Shown here piece by piece: positions 1 to 5,341 of a stretch of DNA of 43,181 nt. The translations under genes were made by a program, and so were the position numbers. Below the pieces are notes generated by a model. The model made no database searches and was not told the origin of the DNA. It saw only the letters and a list, made by a program, of their open reading frames with translations. Source of the DNA: a virus; the IMG/VR virus record IMGVR_UViG_3300025430_000045, positions 1 to 43,181 of that record; one strand, given 5' to 3'. The first letter of the stretch is position 1. Every line of letters begins with the position of its first letter.

Positions 1-150
1 GAACAATGGACGGATGGGGATATCTTAGAAATGCTTTCAGAGAATCAATATGACTTACCTAAGACCCTTACCAGCATCTACATGAACATCACTGATACAT
101 CCTACAAACACCAACGGGAATACGATCCCGATAATTACAGAGGTATCTAG
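1..150 (+). CDS. Hypothetical protein, 5' end cut off by the window
   Basis: An open frame runs from base 1 to a TAG at 148-150 and gives 49 residues, starting EQWTDGDILEML and ending DNYRGI. The true start is outside the window. The composition is hydrophilic and acidic and no family is recognised. The last base of the stop codon is also the first base of the hammerhead ribozyme stem I, so self-cleavage would leave this gene on the upstream RNA fragment, with a structured 3' end directly after its stop. Coding status rests on the open frame, the absence of a competing frame and the tight fit to the ribozyme. Confidence 0.6.
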   Translation, partial: EQWTDGDILEMLSENQYDLPKTLTSIYMNITDTSYKHQREYDPDNYRGI

Positions 151-197
151 TCAAACTGATGAGCCTTCAATAGGCGAAACCCTTCGGGGTCTTTGAC
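150..197 (+). ncRNA. Type I hammerhead ribozyme (copy 1)
   Basis: All invariant parts are visible. Stem I pairs GTCAAA (150-155) with TTTGAC (192-197), 6 of 6. The core CTGATGA is at 156-162. Stem II is G163-C175, C164-G174, C165-G173 with a 7-nt loop. GAAA is at 176-179. Stem III is A179-T190, C180-G189, C181-G188, C182-G187, closed by a stable UUCG tetraloop (183-186). C191 is the C17 equivalent, so cleavage is predicted between 191 and 192. Stem I is the open helix, which makes it type I. The cut would leave a 26-nt leader before the ATG at 218. No obvious loop-loop tertiary contact was assigned, so the cleavage rate cannot be judged. Confidence 0.93.
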
Positions 198-200
198 AAC

Positions 201-211
201 ACTGCTAGGAG
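201..211 (+). promoter_or_regulatory. Recurring ACTGCTAGGAG ribosome-binding leader, copy 1
   Basis: ACTGCTAGGAG lies just 3' of the ribozyme and six bases before the ATG at 218. The AGGAG part is a Shine-Dalgarno sequence, but the ACTGCT extension goes beyond it and recurs before other genes (610-621, 2216-2226, minus 7100-7110, and related forms at 8456-8466 and minus 17302-17314). Confidence 0.7.
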
Positions 212-217
212 ATAACG

Positions 218-412
218 ATGCAACCATCACTACTCAAGAAGATAGCTAAGGGAGAGTTCTTTAAGCTAAAGGGCACTGAGACTTCCCCTGTTTGGGTCTG
301 CGACTACTACTGCCGTTCTTCCCGTCAATACTGGGTTCATAAGTTTGACGATATGAATCATGGGAAGTTCATCAGGGGTAATCGTGTTGTTTTTACTGGT
401 TTTACTTTCTAA
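218..412 (+). CDS. Small conserved phage protein, unknown function
   Basis: 64 residues, starting MQPSLLKKIAKGEFFKLK and ending RVVFTGFTF. The ATG follows AGGAG by six bases. The pattern KGEFFKLKGTE...VWV..YYCRSSRQY...KFDDMNHGKFI...VVFTGFTF resembles a family of short proteins common in phage early regions, known only as hypothetical. It is probably a small beta-rich domain. It is the first gene after ribozyme copy 1, so its mRNA would have a 5' hydroxyl end created by the ribozyme. The function is unknown and no catalytic motif is seen. Confidence 0.75.
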   Translation: MQPSLLKKIAKGEFFKLKGTETSPVWVCDYYCRSSRQYWVHKFDDMNHGKFIRGNRVVFTGFTF

Positions 413-423
413 GGAGATTGATT

Positions 424-555
424 ATGTTTGGAGTAATTGCCTGTAGTGATCCTAAGTTCCCATACGCTATTGAGGATGAGAATGGAGAGATCATGGCACT
501 GTTTGCGTATATGGACGAAGCCTTGAAGGTAGCTGAGTTCTTGAATCGGTCTTGA
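424..555 (+). CDS. Hypothetical 43-residue protein
   Basis: The frame runs from ATG at 424 to TGA at 553-555: MFGVIACSDPKFPYAIEDEN then GEIMALFAYMDEALKVAEFL then NRS. AAGGAG at 412-417 is well placed. A short strand-rich start followed by an amphipathic helix (DEALKVAEFLN) gives a coherent mini-domain of the kind seen in small phage early proteins. It starts 11 bases after the stop of the preceding gene, in the same direction, so the two are probably co-translated. No function is recognised. Confidence 0.7.
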   Translation: MFGVIACSDPKFPYAIEDENGEIMALFAYMDEALKVAEFLNRS

Positions 556-560
556 GTGCT

Positions 561-594
561 GTAATCCTGATGCCCTTCGGGGTATCGGGATTGC
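561..594 (+). ncRNA. Long UUCG-capped hairpin upstream of the gene at 629
   Basis: GTAATCCTGATGCCC (561-575) pairs with 580-594 over 15 base pairs, including three G-T wobbles, with TTCG (576-579) as the loop. The wobbles make it much better as RNA from the plus strand. No T-run follows, so it is not a standard terminator. A second, mutually exclusive hairpin pairs GATTGCC (589-595) with GGTAATC (600-606). It occupies the same place as the two ribozymes: after a stop codon and just before the ACTGCTAGGAG leader. It contains CTGATG but not a full hammerhead core. Confidence 0.6.
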
Positions 595-609
595 CATTCG
601 GTAATCATT

Positions 610-621
610 AACTGCTAGGAG
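610..621 (+). promoter_or_regulatory. Recurring AACTGCTAGGAG ribosome-binding leader, copy 2
   Basis: AACTGCTAGGAG, followed seven bases later by a TTG start at 629. It follows the UUCG hairpin just as copies 1 and 3 follow hammerhead ribozymes. Confidence 0.65.
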
Positions 622-628
622 AAATAAA

Positions 629-988
629 TTGGAAACACAAACCAACACAATCGATTTAACCCAGTTCTTTGGCACTACCCAGTATTGGAGGACTCAGCCT
701 ATGTTTGCACCGAAGCTGGTTCATACCGATGGGGTTCAATACTTTGCTGATACTGCTGGGGCTTACTGGTTCTTGGATATCGTGGCTACTGAGGGCTATG
801 AGCTCCATAAGAAGAATCCCTTTATGTCTATCAACATGGAAGTTGCTGATGGTAAAGCCGTTATTGCTTTTGATGATGGGGATTTGAATACTTTGAAGAT
901 TAAGAAGATCGCTATGACTGATTGCCCTTCGGGCATTTATACCTTCTTCTTGGCCGACAATGTCTTTATGTTGACTTCGGAGTATTGA
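629..988 (+). CDS. DUF6876-like small phage protein
   Basis: 119 residues, starting METQTNTIDLTQFFGTTQYW. The start codon is TTG at 629-631, chosen because AGGAGA sits seven bases upstream and no ATG is present before residue 25. The pattern LTQFFGT.QYWR...LVHTDGVQYFADTAGAYWFLDIVA matches my memory of the DUF6876 family, small phage and plasmid proteins with a conserved DGVQY...GAYWL.D core. The function is unknown. A TGCCC-TTC-GGGCA inverted repeat lies within the coding region near 925-937. It ends two bases before the next gene, so translational coupling is likely. The family assignment is from memory and unsearched. Confidence 0.75.
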   Translation: METQTNTIDLTQFFGTTQYWRTQPMFAPKLVHTDGVQYFADTAGAYWFLDIVATEGYELHKKNPFMSINMEVADGKAVIAFDDGDLNTLKIKKIAMTDCPSGIYTFFLADNVFMLTSEY

Positions 989-990
989 TC

Positions 991-1296
991 GTGGCAGAGC
1001 TCATTGATAGCATGACAGTGAGCTCTCCTCTGATGCTGGAGGGGAGCTGGGGGCAGAGAGATTTGGGGACTCATGAGTCTACCTTAGAGCTCTACTACCA
1101 CAAAGACTGCACTGGGTTCATTGAATGGGATATTCCTGAGCTGGACTTGTTTGAGCATATTGGTCTGTGGTTTTCCATTGATCGGGATGGCAAACGGAGT
1201 CTGGTCGAATATGATGGGGTCATGTCATTGAATGACCATGCGATTGCCCTACTTCGTAAGAATGGGGTTTATGTTAATTCTGAGGAGTTTGAATAA
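991..1296 (+). CDS. Hypothetical protein with GTG start
   Basis: 101 residues. The frame is open further upstream, but the upstream part overlaps the previous gene. The GTG at 991 has GGAG about eight bases before it and begins two bases after the previous stop, so the protein starts V(M)AELIDSMTVSSPLMLEG. It is acidic, with a mixed alpha/beta look (STLELYYHKDCTGFIEWDIPELD, then LWFSIDRDGKRSLVEYDGV). The sequence suggests a small phage early protein. No function is recognised. The stop overlaps the next ATG as TAATG. Confidence 0.7.
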   Translation: MAELIDSMTVSSPLMLEGSWGQRDLGTHESTLELYYHKDCTGFIEWDIPELDLFEHIGLWFSIDRDGKRSLVEYDGVMSLNDHAIALLRKNGVYVNSEEFE

Positions 1297-1433
1297 TGGA
1301 TACTTTGAAAGAGCTGTATCAGTTGATGACTGTTGTATGGTCTGAGCTGTTGTCCTTCGGACTGATATTGGCGGGCTTTTATGCCATATGGTTAGTAGTT
1401 TCTGCAATTCTCAAATGGGGGAGAGTCATATGA
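1296..1433 (+). CDS. Small single-span membrane protein
   Basis: 45 residues: MDTLKELYQLMTVVWSELLS then FGLILAGFYAIWLVVSAILK then WGRVI. Residues about 18-39 form one strong hydrophobic segment ending in Lys/Arg, consistent with a one-pass inner membrane protein. The start overlaps the preceding stop as TAATG and its stop overlaps the next start as ATGA, so it fits exactly into the coupled series. Position and size fit small membrane proteins of phage early regions. The actual role is unknown. Confidence 0.7.
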   Translation: MDTLKELYQLMTVVWSELLSFGLILAGFYAIWLVVSAILKWGRVI

Positions 1434-1597
1434 TCTGTGAACATAGTGGTGATAGCTGGTGGGAATACGATGCTCAAGGTATCCCGTTGGCAAGGGTCTG
1501 CGATAAATGCGTGGATGCAGTCTTGAGCAAATATCGGCCTGAGATTTTGTCGGGCTATTCACAATCTGATGTAGATGAATCAATCGAGGAGCAATAA
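1430..1597 (+). CDS. Small Cys-rich, probably zinc-binding protein
   Basis: 55 residues, starting MICEHSGDSWWEYDAQGIPL. The ATG at 1430 was chosen over an upstream in-frame start because GGGGGAG lies six bases before it and it couples to the previous gene by ATGA. C3 and H5, then C-D-K-C near residues 23-26, could bind one zinc ion. The WWEYDA.GIPL.RVCDKC...LSKYRPEIL pattern recurs in hypothetical proteins of many phages. Function unknown; the zinc site is an inference. Confidence 0.75.
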   Translation: MICEHSGDSWWEYDAQGIPLARVCDKCVDAVLSKYRPEILSGYSQSDVDESIEEQ

Positions 1598-1598
1598 C

Positions 1599-1808
1599 AT
1601 GGGAGTTGAATCAAACCTATATACGACTGTTCAAGAAATGTATTTTGATCTAATGGACTTAGGGAAAACCAATTATTTGAAAGGGATGCCAGTAGCTGGT
1701 TTTCAGGAGTTTGACAATATGCGTGATTTTATTGACGAACAGATAAGTAAATTACATTACCTTGAGAATCATATGAGAGCATTGTTTAACATTACTGAGG
1801 AGCAATAA
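1599..1808 (+). CDS. Hypothetical helical protein
   Basis: 69 residues, starting MGVESNLYTTVQEMYFDLMD. The ATG at 1599 follows GAGGAG by six bases. An in-frame start at 1575 is possible but lies inside the preceding gene. The predicted content is mainly helix (VQEMYFDLMDLGKTNYLKG, then MRDFIDEQISKLHYLENHMRALF), suggesting a small helical bundle. No family is recognised. The stop is followed one base later by the next ATG. Confidence 0.65.
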   Translation: MGVESNLYTTVQEMYFDLMDLGKTNYLKGMPVAGFQEFDNMRDFIDEQISKLHYLENHMRALFNITEEQ

Positions 1809-1809
1809 C

Positions 1810-2172
1810 ATGGGATGGACTGGAATGACTCCGCCTTATCATGGCGATAAAAAACGCTGGTTGGCAGACGAATTTAAACAAGTTGGTGAAATTGGCACTA
1901 ACCCGTCTTTTGAGTTGACTGATATCAGCATCAAGGGACGGGAAGCATACGGCATTCTGAATGTCGTTAAAGCCGATGGCACTAAGACTGGGTTTGGCAT
2001 GGTCATATTGCTTGAGTGTTCTGCAAAAGAATGGGTCATGAAAGAAATGACAGAAGATATGATGCCTTACTACTTCAACGCACCAAAGAAGCTGATACAT
2101 AAGCTGGATGAGCTTTACCCAGCATTGAATGACAATGCCCGTAAATGGCGTGAGAAGTGCCTATCAAACTGA
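1810..2172 (+). CDS. DUF6927-like phage protein
   Basis: 120 residues, starting MGWTGMTPPYHGDKKRWLAD. The opening MGWTG, a middle strand block ending in VILLECSAKEWVMKEMTEDMMPYYFNAP and a C-terminal ...L.ALN.NA.KWREKC segment match the pattern I associate with DUF6927, a phage family of unknown function. The start has GAGGAG at 1797-1802. The gene's final codons TCA AAC TGA TGA are also bases of hammerhead copy 2: the stop codon lies inside the invariant CTGATGA core. The ribozyme would therefore be occupied by terminating ribosomes, which may link translation and cleavage. Confidence 0.75.
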   Translation: MGWTGMTPPYHGDKKRWLADEFKQVGEIGTNPSFELTDISIKGREAYGILNVVKADGTKTGFGMVILLECSAKEWVMKEMTEDMMPYYFNAPKKLIHKLDELYPALNDNARKWREKCLSN

Positions 2173-2213
2173 TGAGTCTGTAAGGACGAAACTGGAGTGA
2201 TCCAGTCTTTGAT
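2163..2213 (+). ncRNA. Type I hammerhead ribozyme (copy 2)
   Basis: Stem I pairs ATCAAA (2163-2168) with TTTGAT (2208-2213). The core CTGATGA is at 2169-2175. Stem II is G2176-C2187, T2177-A2186, C2178-G2185 and a T2179-G2184 wobble, capped by the GNRA loop GTAA (2180-2183). GAAA is at 2188-2191. Stem III is six pairs, A2191-T2206 to A2196-T2201, capped by the GNRA loop GTGA (2197-2200). C2207 is the C17 equivalent, so cleavage is predicted between 2207 and 2208. The product starts 25 nt before the ATG at 2233. Stems II and III differ in sequence from copy 1 while the core is identical, which supports selection on structure. Confidence 0.93.
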
Positions 2214-2215
2214 TA

Positions 2216-2226
2216 ACTGCTAGGAG
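2216..2226 (+). promoter_or_regulatory. Recurring ACTGCTAGGAG ribosome-binding leader, copy 3
   Basis: ACTGCTAGGAG directly 3' of ribozyme copy 2 and six bases before the ATG at 2233. The spacing is nearly the same as in copy 1. Confidence 0.7.
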
Positions 2227-2232
2227 ATTGAA

Positions 2233-2412
2233 ATGATGTTCAAACTGGAAATACGCACTGATAACGCAGTGTATGAAGAATCACTGTATGACGAATTGGT
2301 TGCCAATTTAGAGCTGGTCTCAAATATGATTGATTCTCAGCAAAAATCGGGGACTATCAGGGATACCAATGGTAATCGTGTTGGGCAGTTTTACATGACT
2401 GAGGAGGAGTGA
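2233..2412 (+). CDS. Hypothetical acidic protein
   Basis: 59 residues, starting MMFKLEIRTDNAVYEESLYD and ending GQFYMTEEE. Two adjacent ATG codons are possible (2233 or 2236); the AGGAG leader suits both. The N-terminal strand FKLEIRT, a helical middle (YDELVANLELVSNMIDSQQ) and a C-terminal strand resemble a family of short phage proteins beginning MFKL.I.T.N.AF, known only as hypothetical. It is the first gene downstream of ribozyme copy 2. Confidence 0.7.
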   Translation: MMFKLEIRTDNAVYEESLYDELVANLELVSNMIDSQQKSGTIRDTNGNRVGQFYMTEEE

Positions 2413-2414
2413 TC

Positions 2415-2855
2415 ATGGGTTTAGATATGTATTTGACCGCAAAGCAATATTTGTGGAATCACAAAGAAGAAGAGCAACATTTACGCAAGGATGTGGCGAA
2501 GGTGTTGGGGGTTACGGCCTACGATGCCAAGTCGGTATCCTTTGATGTGATGTATTGGAGAAAGTGCAACGCTATCCATAATTGGTTTGTCGATAATGTT
2601 CAGGAGGGACTTGATGACTGCGGGGAATACTGGGTCGATTCTGCCCAGTTGGACGAGCTGGTTGCACTATGCAACGAAGCATTGGTAAATCGTGATGAAG
2701 ATATTCTTAAGCCAGTATCGGGATTTTTTTTCGGCAGCACTGAAAAGGATGAATACTACTGGCAGAGCATTACTGAGACTAGGGACAGATTGTCGGAGAT
2801 TTTGACAAACCCGTCTGCCGTTAACTGGGACTTTTACTACCAGTCAAGCTGGTAA
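2415..2855 (+). CDS. Conserved phage protein, MGLDMYL family, unknown function
   Basis: 146 residues, starting MGLDMYLTAKQYLWNHKEEE. The ATG at 2415 follows GGAGGAG. The opening MGLDMYL, YWRKCNAIHNWFVDNVQ and D-C-GEYWVD...LDELVALCNEAL form a signature seen in many phage and bacterial hypothetical proteins. The conserved H, C and W residues could be catalytic or structural, but I know of no assigned activity. An FFFGSTEKDEYYW segment follows at about residues 100-115. It lies in the plus-strand early block. Confidence 0.8.
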   Translation: MGLDMYLTAKQYLWNHKEEEQHLRKDVAKVLGVTAYDAKSVSFDVMYWRKCNAIHNWFVDNVQEGLDDCGEYWVDSAQLDELVALCNEALVNRDEDILKPVSGFFFGSTEKDEYYWQSITETRDRLSEILTNPSAVNWDFYYQSSW

Positions 2856-2865
2856 GGATTTGACA

Positions 2866-3060
2866 ATGAAAACAATATATATCGTGAAATCGTATGGTGC
2901 ATATAACGGCTATACAAACCTTATAGCATTTGATTCTGAATCAAAAGCAGAAGCATATGCAAAAAAGATAGAGAGCCATATATCGAAAGATATTTTGGAC
3001 AGTGGTGATGAGTTTGTTGAAGTTGAGCCACTTACATTGGAGGAGTTTAGTCATGCCTAA
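2866..3060 (+). CDS. Hypothetical protein
   Basis: 64 residues, starting MKTIYIVKSYGAYNGYTNLI. The ATG at 2866 follows AAGGA by seven bases. The short alpha/beta pattern (strand TIYIVKSY, strand NLIAFDS, helix ESKAEAYAKKIESHI, strand EFVEVEPL) is typical of small phage early proteins with a YIV.S...Y...AF.S...A..... core. The function is unknown. The end overlaps the next gene by eight bases. Confidence 0.7.
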   Translation: MKTIYIVKSYGAYNGYTNLIAFDSESKAEAYAKKIESHISKDILDSGDEFVEVEPLTLEEFSHA

Positions 3061-3238
3061 ATGGATTATCAGGGCAAAGACCAATGTGATGTATGAGAAG
3101 GTGATAGAAGCCGACAGTGAAGCCGATGCTTGGGAAAAGGGTAAAGCCATACCTGAGTGCGACTTTCACTGTGTCGGTGAATATGACCATGTTGTTTACG
3201 ATGTTGAACAAACTGATGACGATGAGGAAATCGAATGA
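3053..3238 (+). CDS. Hypothetical acidic protein
   Basis: 61 residues, starting MPKWIIRAKTNVMYEKVIEA. The ATG at 3053 has GGAG eight bases upstream and overlaps the preceding gene. The strand-helix-strand fold (WIIRAKTNVMYEKVIEADSEADAWEKG) resembles short phage proteins. The tail is strongly acidic (QTDDDEEIE). A CTGATGA string at 3213-3219 encodes part of this tail and is not a ribozyme. The stop overlaps the next start as ATGA. Confidence 0.7.
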   Translation: MPKWIIRAKTNVMYEKVIEADSEADAWEKGKAIPECDFHCVGEYDHVVYDVEQTDDDEEIE

Positions 3239-3408
3239 ATATTGCAAGAGTAGAAAAATTGCTTGTAGACACTTACAAGTTTTTAAATGATGAGATGCAA
3301 GACGAATATCCACTGGTTGATTTGGATGAAGCTATCGGCAATATTGCAGAAGCATTGGCAATAGTGCAAGGGGATCATGGGGCTTTTGACAATCAGGAGA
3401 TAGATTGA
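3235..3408 (+). CDS. Hypothetical helical protein
   Basis: 57 residues: MNIARVEKLLVDTYKFLNDE then MQDEYPLVDLDEAIGNIAEA then LAIVQGDHGAFDNQEID. Mostly amphipathic helix and acidic. It is coupled to the preceding gene by ATGA and to the next by TGATG, which is the main support for it being real. No family is recognised. Confidence 0.65.
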   Translation: MNIARVEKLLVDTYKFLNDEMQDEYPLVDLDEAIGNIAEALAIVQGDHGAFDNQEID

Positions 3409-3632
3409 TGTTTGAAGTTCAACATTACACGCTATGCGATGGATGGATAAATTGCTGGAGTGAAGAGAATGAGGACGGGGTAATGATCCCGTCCATTTAT
3501 AGAACATACAAAGAAGCCTTAGATGCCCTCAATGAATTTCTTGAGGATGAGCTCATGGAATACAACGCTGGCAATATTGATTCTTTGTATGAATTGGATG
3601 AATTTAGAATAATGGAGTTAGATCATGCCTAA
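3408..3632 (+). CDS. Hypothetical protein
   Basis: 74 residues, starting MFEVQHYTLCDGWINCWSEE. The ATG overlaps the previous stop as TGATG, with AGGAGA upstream. The composition resembles small phage proteins with the pattern YTLCDGWINCW...(D/G)....P..Y.T..EA..AL.EFL.D, which recur in phage early regions as hypotheticals. An acidic helix (YKEALDALNEFLEDELMEYN) is followed by a short C-terminal strand. Function unknown. Confidence 0.7.
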   Translation: MFEVQHYTLCDGWINCWSEENEDGVMIPSIYRTYKEALDALNEFLEDELMEYNAGNIDSLYELDEFRIMELDHA

Positions 3633-3852
3633 AAATTTAGTATTGTTTGGTGATATCGAGTTTGGGGACTTTTGCAAAGGAAGAGATACATTCCCCTGTG
3701 CAGTCATCCACGAAATTAAATGCCAGTTGCTGATGGACGAAACAGATGCCGATGATTTCATGGTCAAACATGGATATAGCGGTTACTTGATCCCAGCAGA
3801 ATTTAAAGGTGAAATTTATTTTTCTGAAGGATGGTCAAAATGGTTAGAGTAA
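3625..3852 (+). CDS. Hypothetical protein
   Basis: 75 residues, starting MPKNLVLFGDIEFGDFCKGR. GGAG lies upstream and the start overlaps the previous gene by eight bases. It is mainly beta with a short helix (METDADDFMVKHGY-like region). No known domain is seen. It ends TAATG into the next gene. Confidence 0.65.
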   Translation: MPKNLVLFGDIEFGDFCKGRDTFPCAVIHEIKCQLLMDETDADDFMVKHGYSGYLIPAEFKGEIYFSEGWSKWLE

Positions 3853-4001
3853 TGGACGATGACAACGAATATGTTCTTTGCGGGGATTCTTTAATGGTAA
3901 TTGATATCGAGAATCCAAAAGATTATTGCCAAGTTGATCAGAAAGAATTTTCTGAGTTTGAAGCATCTGTTCATAAATTTTTGATGGAGGTATCAACATG
4001 A
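3852..4001 (+). CDS. Hypothetical acidic micro-protein
   Basis: 49 residues: MDDDNEYVLCGDSLMVIDIE then NPKDYCQVDQKEFSEFEASV then HKFLMEVST. Support comes from exact coupling on both sides (TAATG in, ATGA out) and a coherent alpha/beta composition. An internal in-frame ATG at 3894 is an alternative start. No function is recognised. Confidence 0.6.
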   Translation: MDDDNEYVLCGDSLMVIDIENPKDYCQVDQKEFSEFEASVHKFLMEVST

Positions 4002-4159
4002 ATTGGAGACCAGTAGAATTGCAAGAAAATTATTGGATTATTCAGGATAAAAATAATTATGATGAATATGTAGATCATGTTGGCGATAACTTGGTTTTTG
4101 TAACAAAGAAAGAAGCATTGGAAAAAATAAAGGAGATTAACAATGAATCAAGCCGATAA
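3998..4159 (+). CDS. Hypothetical micro-protein
   Basis: 53 residues: MNWRPVELQENYWIIQDKNN then YDEYVDHVGDNLVFVTKKEA then LEKIKEINNESSR. ATGA-coupled to the preceding gene, with GGAGG before the start. It reads as two strands and a C-terminal helix. Its last 17 bases overlap the next gene. Unknown function. Confidence 0.6.
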   Translation: MNWRPVELQENYWIIQDKNNYDEYVDHVGDNLVFVTKKEALEKIKEINNESSR

Positions 4160-4310
4160 AGATGCCCAGCAATGGATGGAAGCCAATTCTAAATGGCAAC
4201 AGAAAAGATTGATTAGTGCCAAAGAATCAGGCCAGCAATACTACATTGATGAAACAGGCTATGTCATCATTGAGAAAGGACAGGATGAACCTAAGCAAGT
4301 GCAAGGGTAA
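4143..4310 (+). CDS. Hypothetical Gln-rich micro-protein
   Basis: 55 residues: MNQADKDAQQWMEANSKWQQ then KRLISAKESGQQYYIDETGY then VIIEKGQDEPKQVQG. AGGAG lies seven bases before the ATG at 4143. A charged N-terminal helix is followed by a short beta hairpin. Unknown function. It overlaps the start of the next gene by 26 bases. Confidence 0.65.
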   Translation: MNQADKDAQQWMEANSKWQQKRLISAKESGQQYYIDETGYVIIEKGQDEPKQVQG

Positions 4311-4566
4311 AGTGCCAGTGTTTGTAGGGGGCGATGCCCCTTACAAGCTGGTGGACTTTCCCAGTCGTGAGAAGTTTGACATACTCTTTAAATCCAATAA
4401 TAAAACCCTACGGGAAAAATACTGGAATATCCTGAAGATGAGGGCAGAAGGTCATACGCTACAATCAGTGGGTAATACTTTTGTTCTTAATCGTGAAAGG
4501 ATCAGGCAGATTGAAGCTAGGTTTATAAGGAAAGTAGCAACCTCTTTAAATCCTGAGAAGCCTTGA
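4285..4566 (+). CDS. Sigma-70 region 4-like DNA-binding protein
   Basis: 93 residues from the ATG at 4285; the frame is open to 4216, but that part lies inside the preceding gene. Residues 58-84 (HTLQSVGNTFVLNRERIRQIEARFIRK) closely match the sigma-70 region 4 helix-turn-helix, which contacts the -35 element, including the signature RERIRQIE followed by R.L/V. The rest of a sigma factor (regions 2 and 3) is missing, so it is more likely a transcription regulator or co-factor than a full sigma. It is the last gene of the plus-strand early block and converges on the primase gene with 44 bases of tail overlap. Confidence 0.85.
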   Translation: MNLSKCKGKVPVFVGGDAPYKLVDFPSREKFDILFKSNNKTLREKYWNILKMRAEGHTLQSVGNTFVLNRERIRQIEARFIRKVATSLNPEKP

Positions 4567-5341
4567 AATTGCCGACTCTCATATGGTAGTCATTAAAATC
4601 CTCCCCAGTTGCTGGGGAGATCCAATACGGCTTTTGTGTCTTTTTGGCCACCATCTCTCCAACACCACTGCTATCGTTATCAGCGATAATCAGCCCCTTC
4701 CCGATGTTCCTTGCTATGAGCTCCATGTTGTTTGCGGAGAAGCAGATGTGGATCGTATAAGGGAGATTCATTTTGGTCATGATATCCCTGACACTGAGGC
4801 CAGTGGCATACCCTTCGCAGAATATTGCAGTGCCTCGTGTCCCAATCGTAAAAGTTGCCCCCTTGCTCGTCTGACCATGCAAGAACTTTTTGTTCCCCTC
4901 GTGGTCGATGAGCTGGCATCCCACCACAGAGCCCTGTATCCGCATGGGAATAACTAACAGTTTGTCGAGCCCTTTGACGAAGACATTTCCCTGTTCGTTT
5001 TTAAATCCCTTGCGTTCAAGGTATGGATGCGATTCCAAACTGCATTGAGACAAAATCCACTGTGCTTTTTCTGCTGCAGCCTGTGCCTCTTTTTTCCTTG
5101 AATCGTTTGACGAAGACATTTGTTTTTTGATTTCGGTCTTGCTGACACCTTCAGCAAACCAGGTGGCGGGTTTATCCATTGTTGCCCAGTTGATAGCCCA
5201 GCCGACATTGCCTAAGAATTTATATCTACCGTTTGTGGATCTTGGATGATCTTCTGTTGGGGTGGCTACCCATCTGTCCATGACAAGATTGTTATTCATA
5301 ATCAAGCCATGTTCTCTTGCGAAATTAACGAACTCCTGCAT
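4523..5341 (-). CDS. DNA primase, Toprim-type
   Basis: 272 residues. The Toprim hallmarks are present: the catalytic glutamate in FCEGYATGLSV (E176) and the D-x-D motif in LIIADNDSSGVGEM (D221, D223), followed by GEDFNDYH. The N-terminal half carries the hydrophobic core common in phage and plasmid primases of the DUF7146/Toprim_3 kind (YLERKGF...LLVIPMRI.G.VVGCQLID..G.K.FL.G). There is no zinc-binding domain of the DnaG type, so template recognition may be altered or supplied by a partner. The start overlaps the end of the helicase gene by 17 bases, implying a primase-helicase pair for phage replication. Confidence 0.85.
   Translation of the reverse strand: MQEFVNFAREHGLIMNNNLVMDRWVATPTEDHPRSTNGRYKFLGNVGWAINWATMDKPATWFAEGVSKTEIKKQMSSSNDSRKKEAQAAAEKAQWILSQCSLESHPYLERKGFKNEQGNVFVKGLDKLLVIPMRIQGSVVGCQLIDHEGNKKFLHGQTSKGATFTIGTRGTAIFCEGYATGLSVRDIMTKMNLPYTIHICFSANNMELIARNIGKGLIIADNDSSGVGEMVAKKTQKPYWISPATGEDFNDYHMRVGNFKASQDLKRLLLSL

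Noticed and set aside
193-198. TTGACA as a possible -35 promoter box
   Set aside because: It is the 3' strand of the hammerhead stem I plus one base, and no -10 box lies 16-18 bases downstream.
3213-3230. CTGATGA followed by GAAA, a possible third hammerhead
   Set aside because: No room for stem II between the core parts and no stem I or stem III pairing; it is the coding sequence for an acidic TDDDEE tail.
4583-4957. 124-codon plus-strand frame opposite the primase gene
   Set aside because: Antisense shadow of the Toprim domain; the minus-strand frame has clear catalytic motifs.
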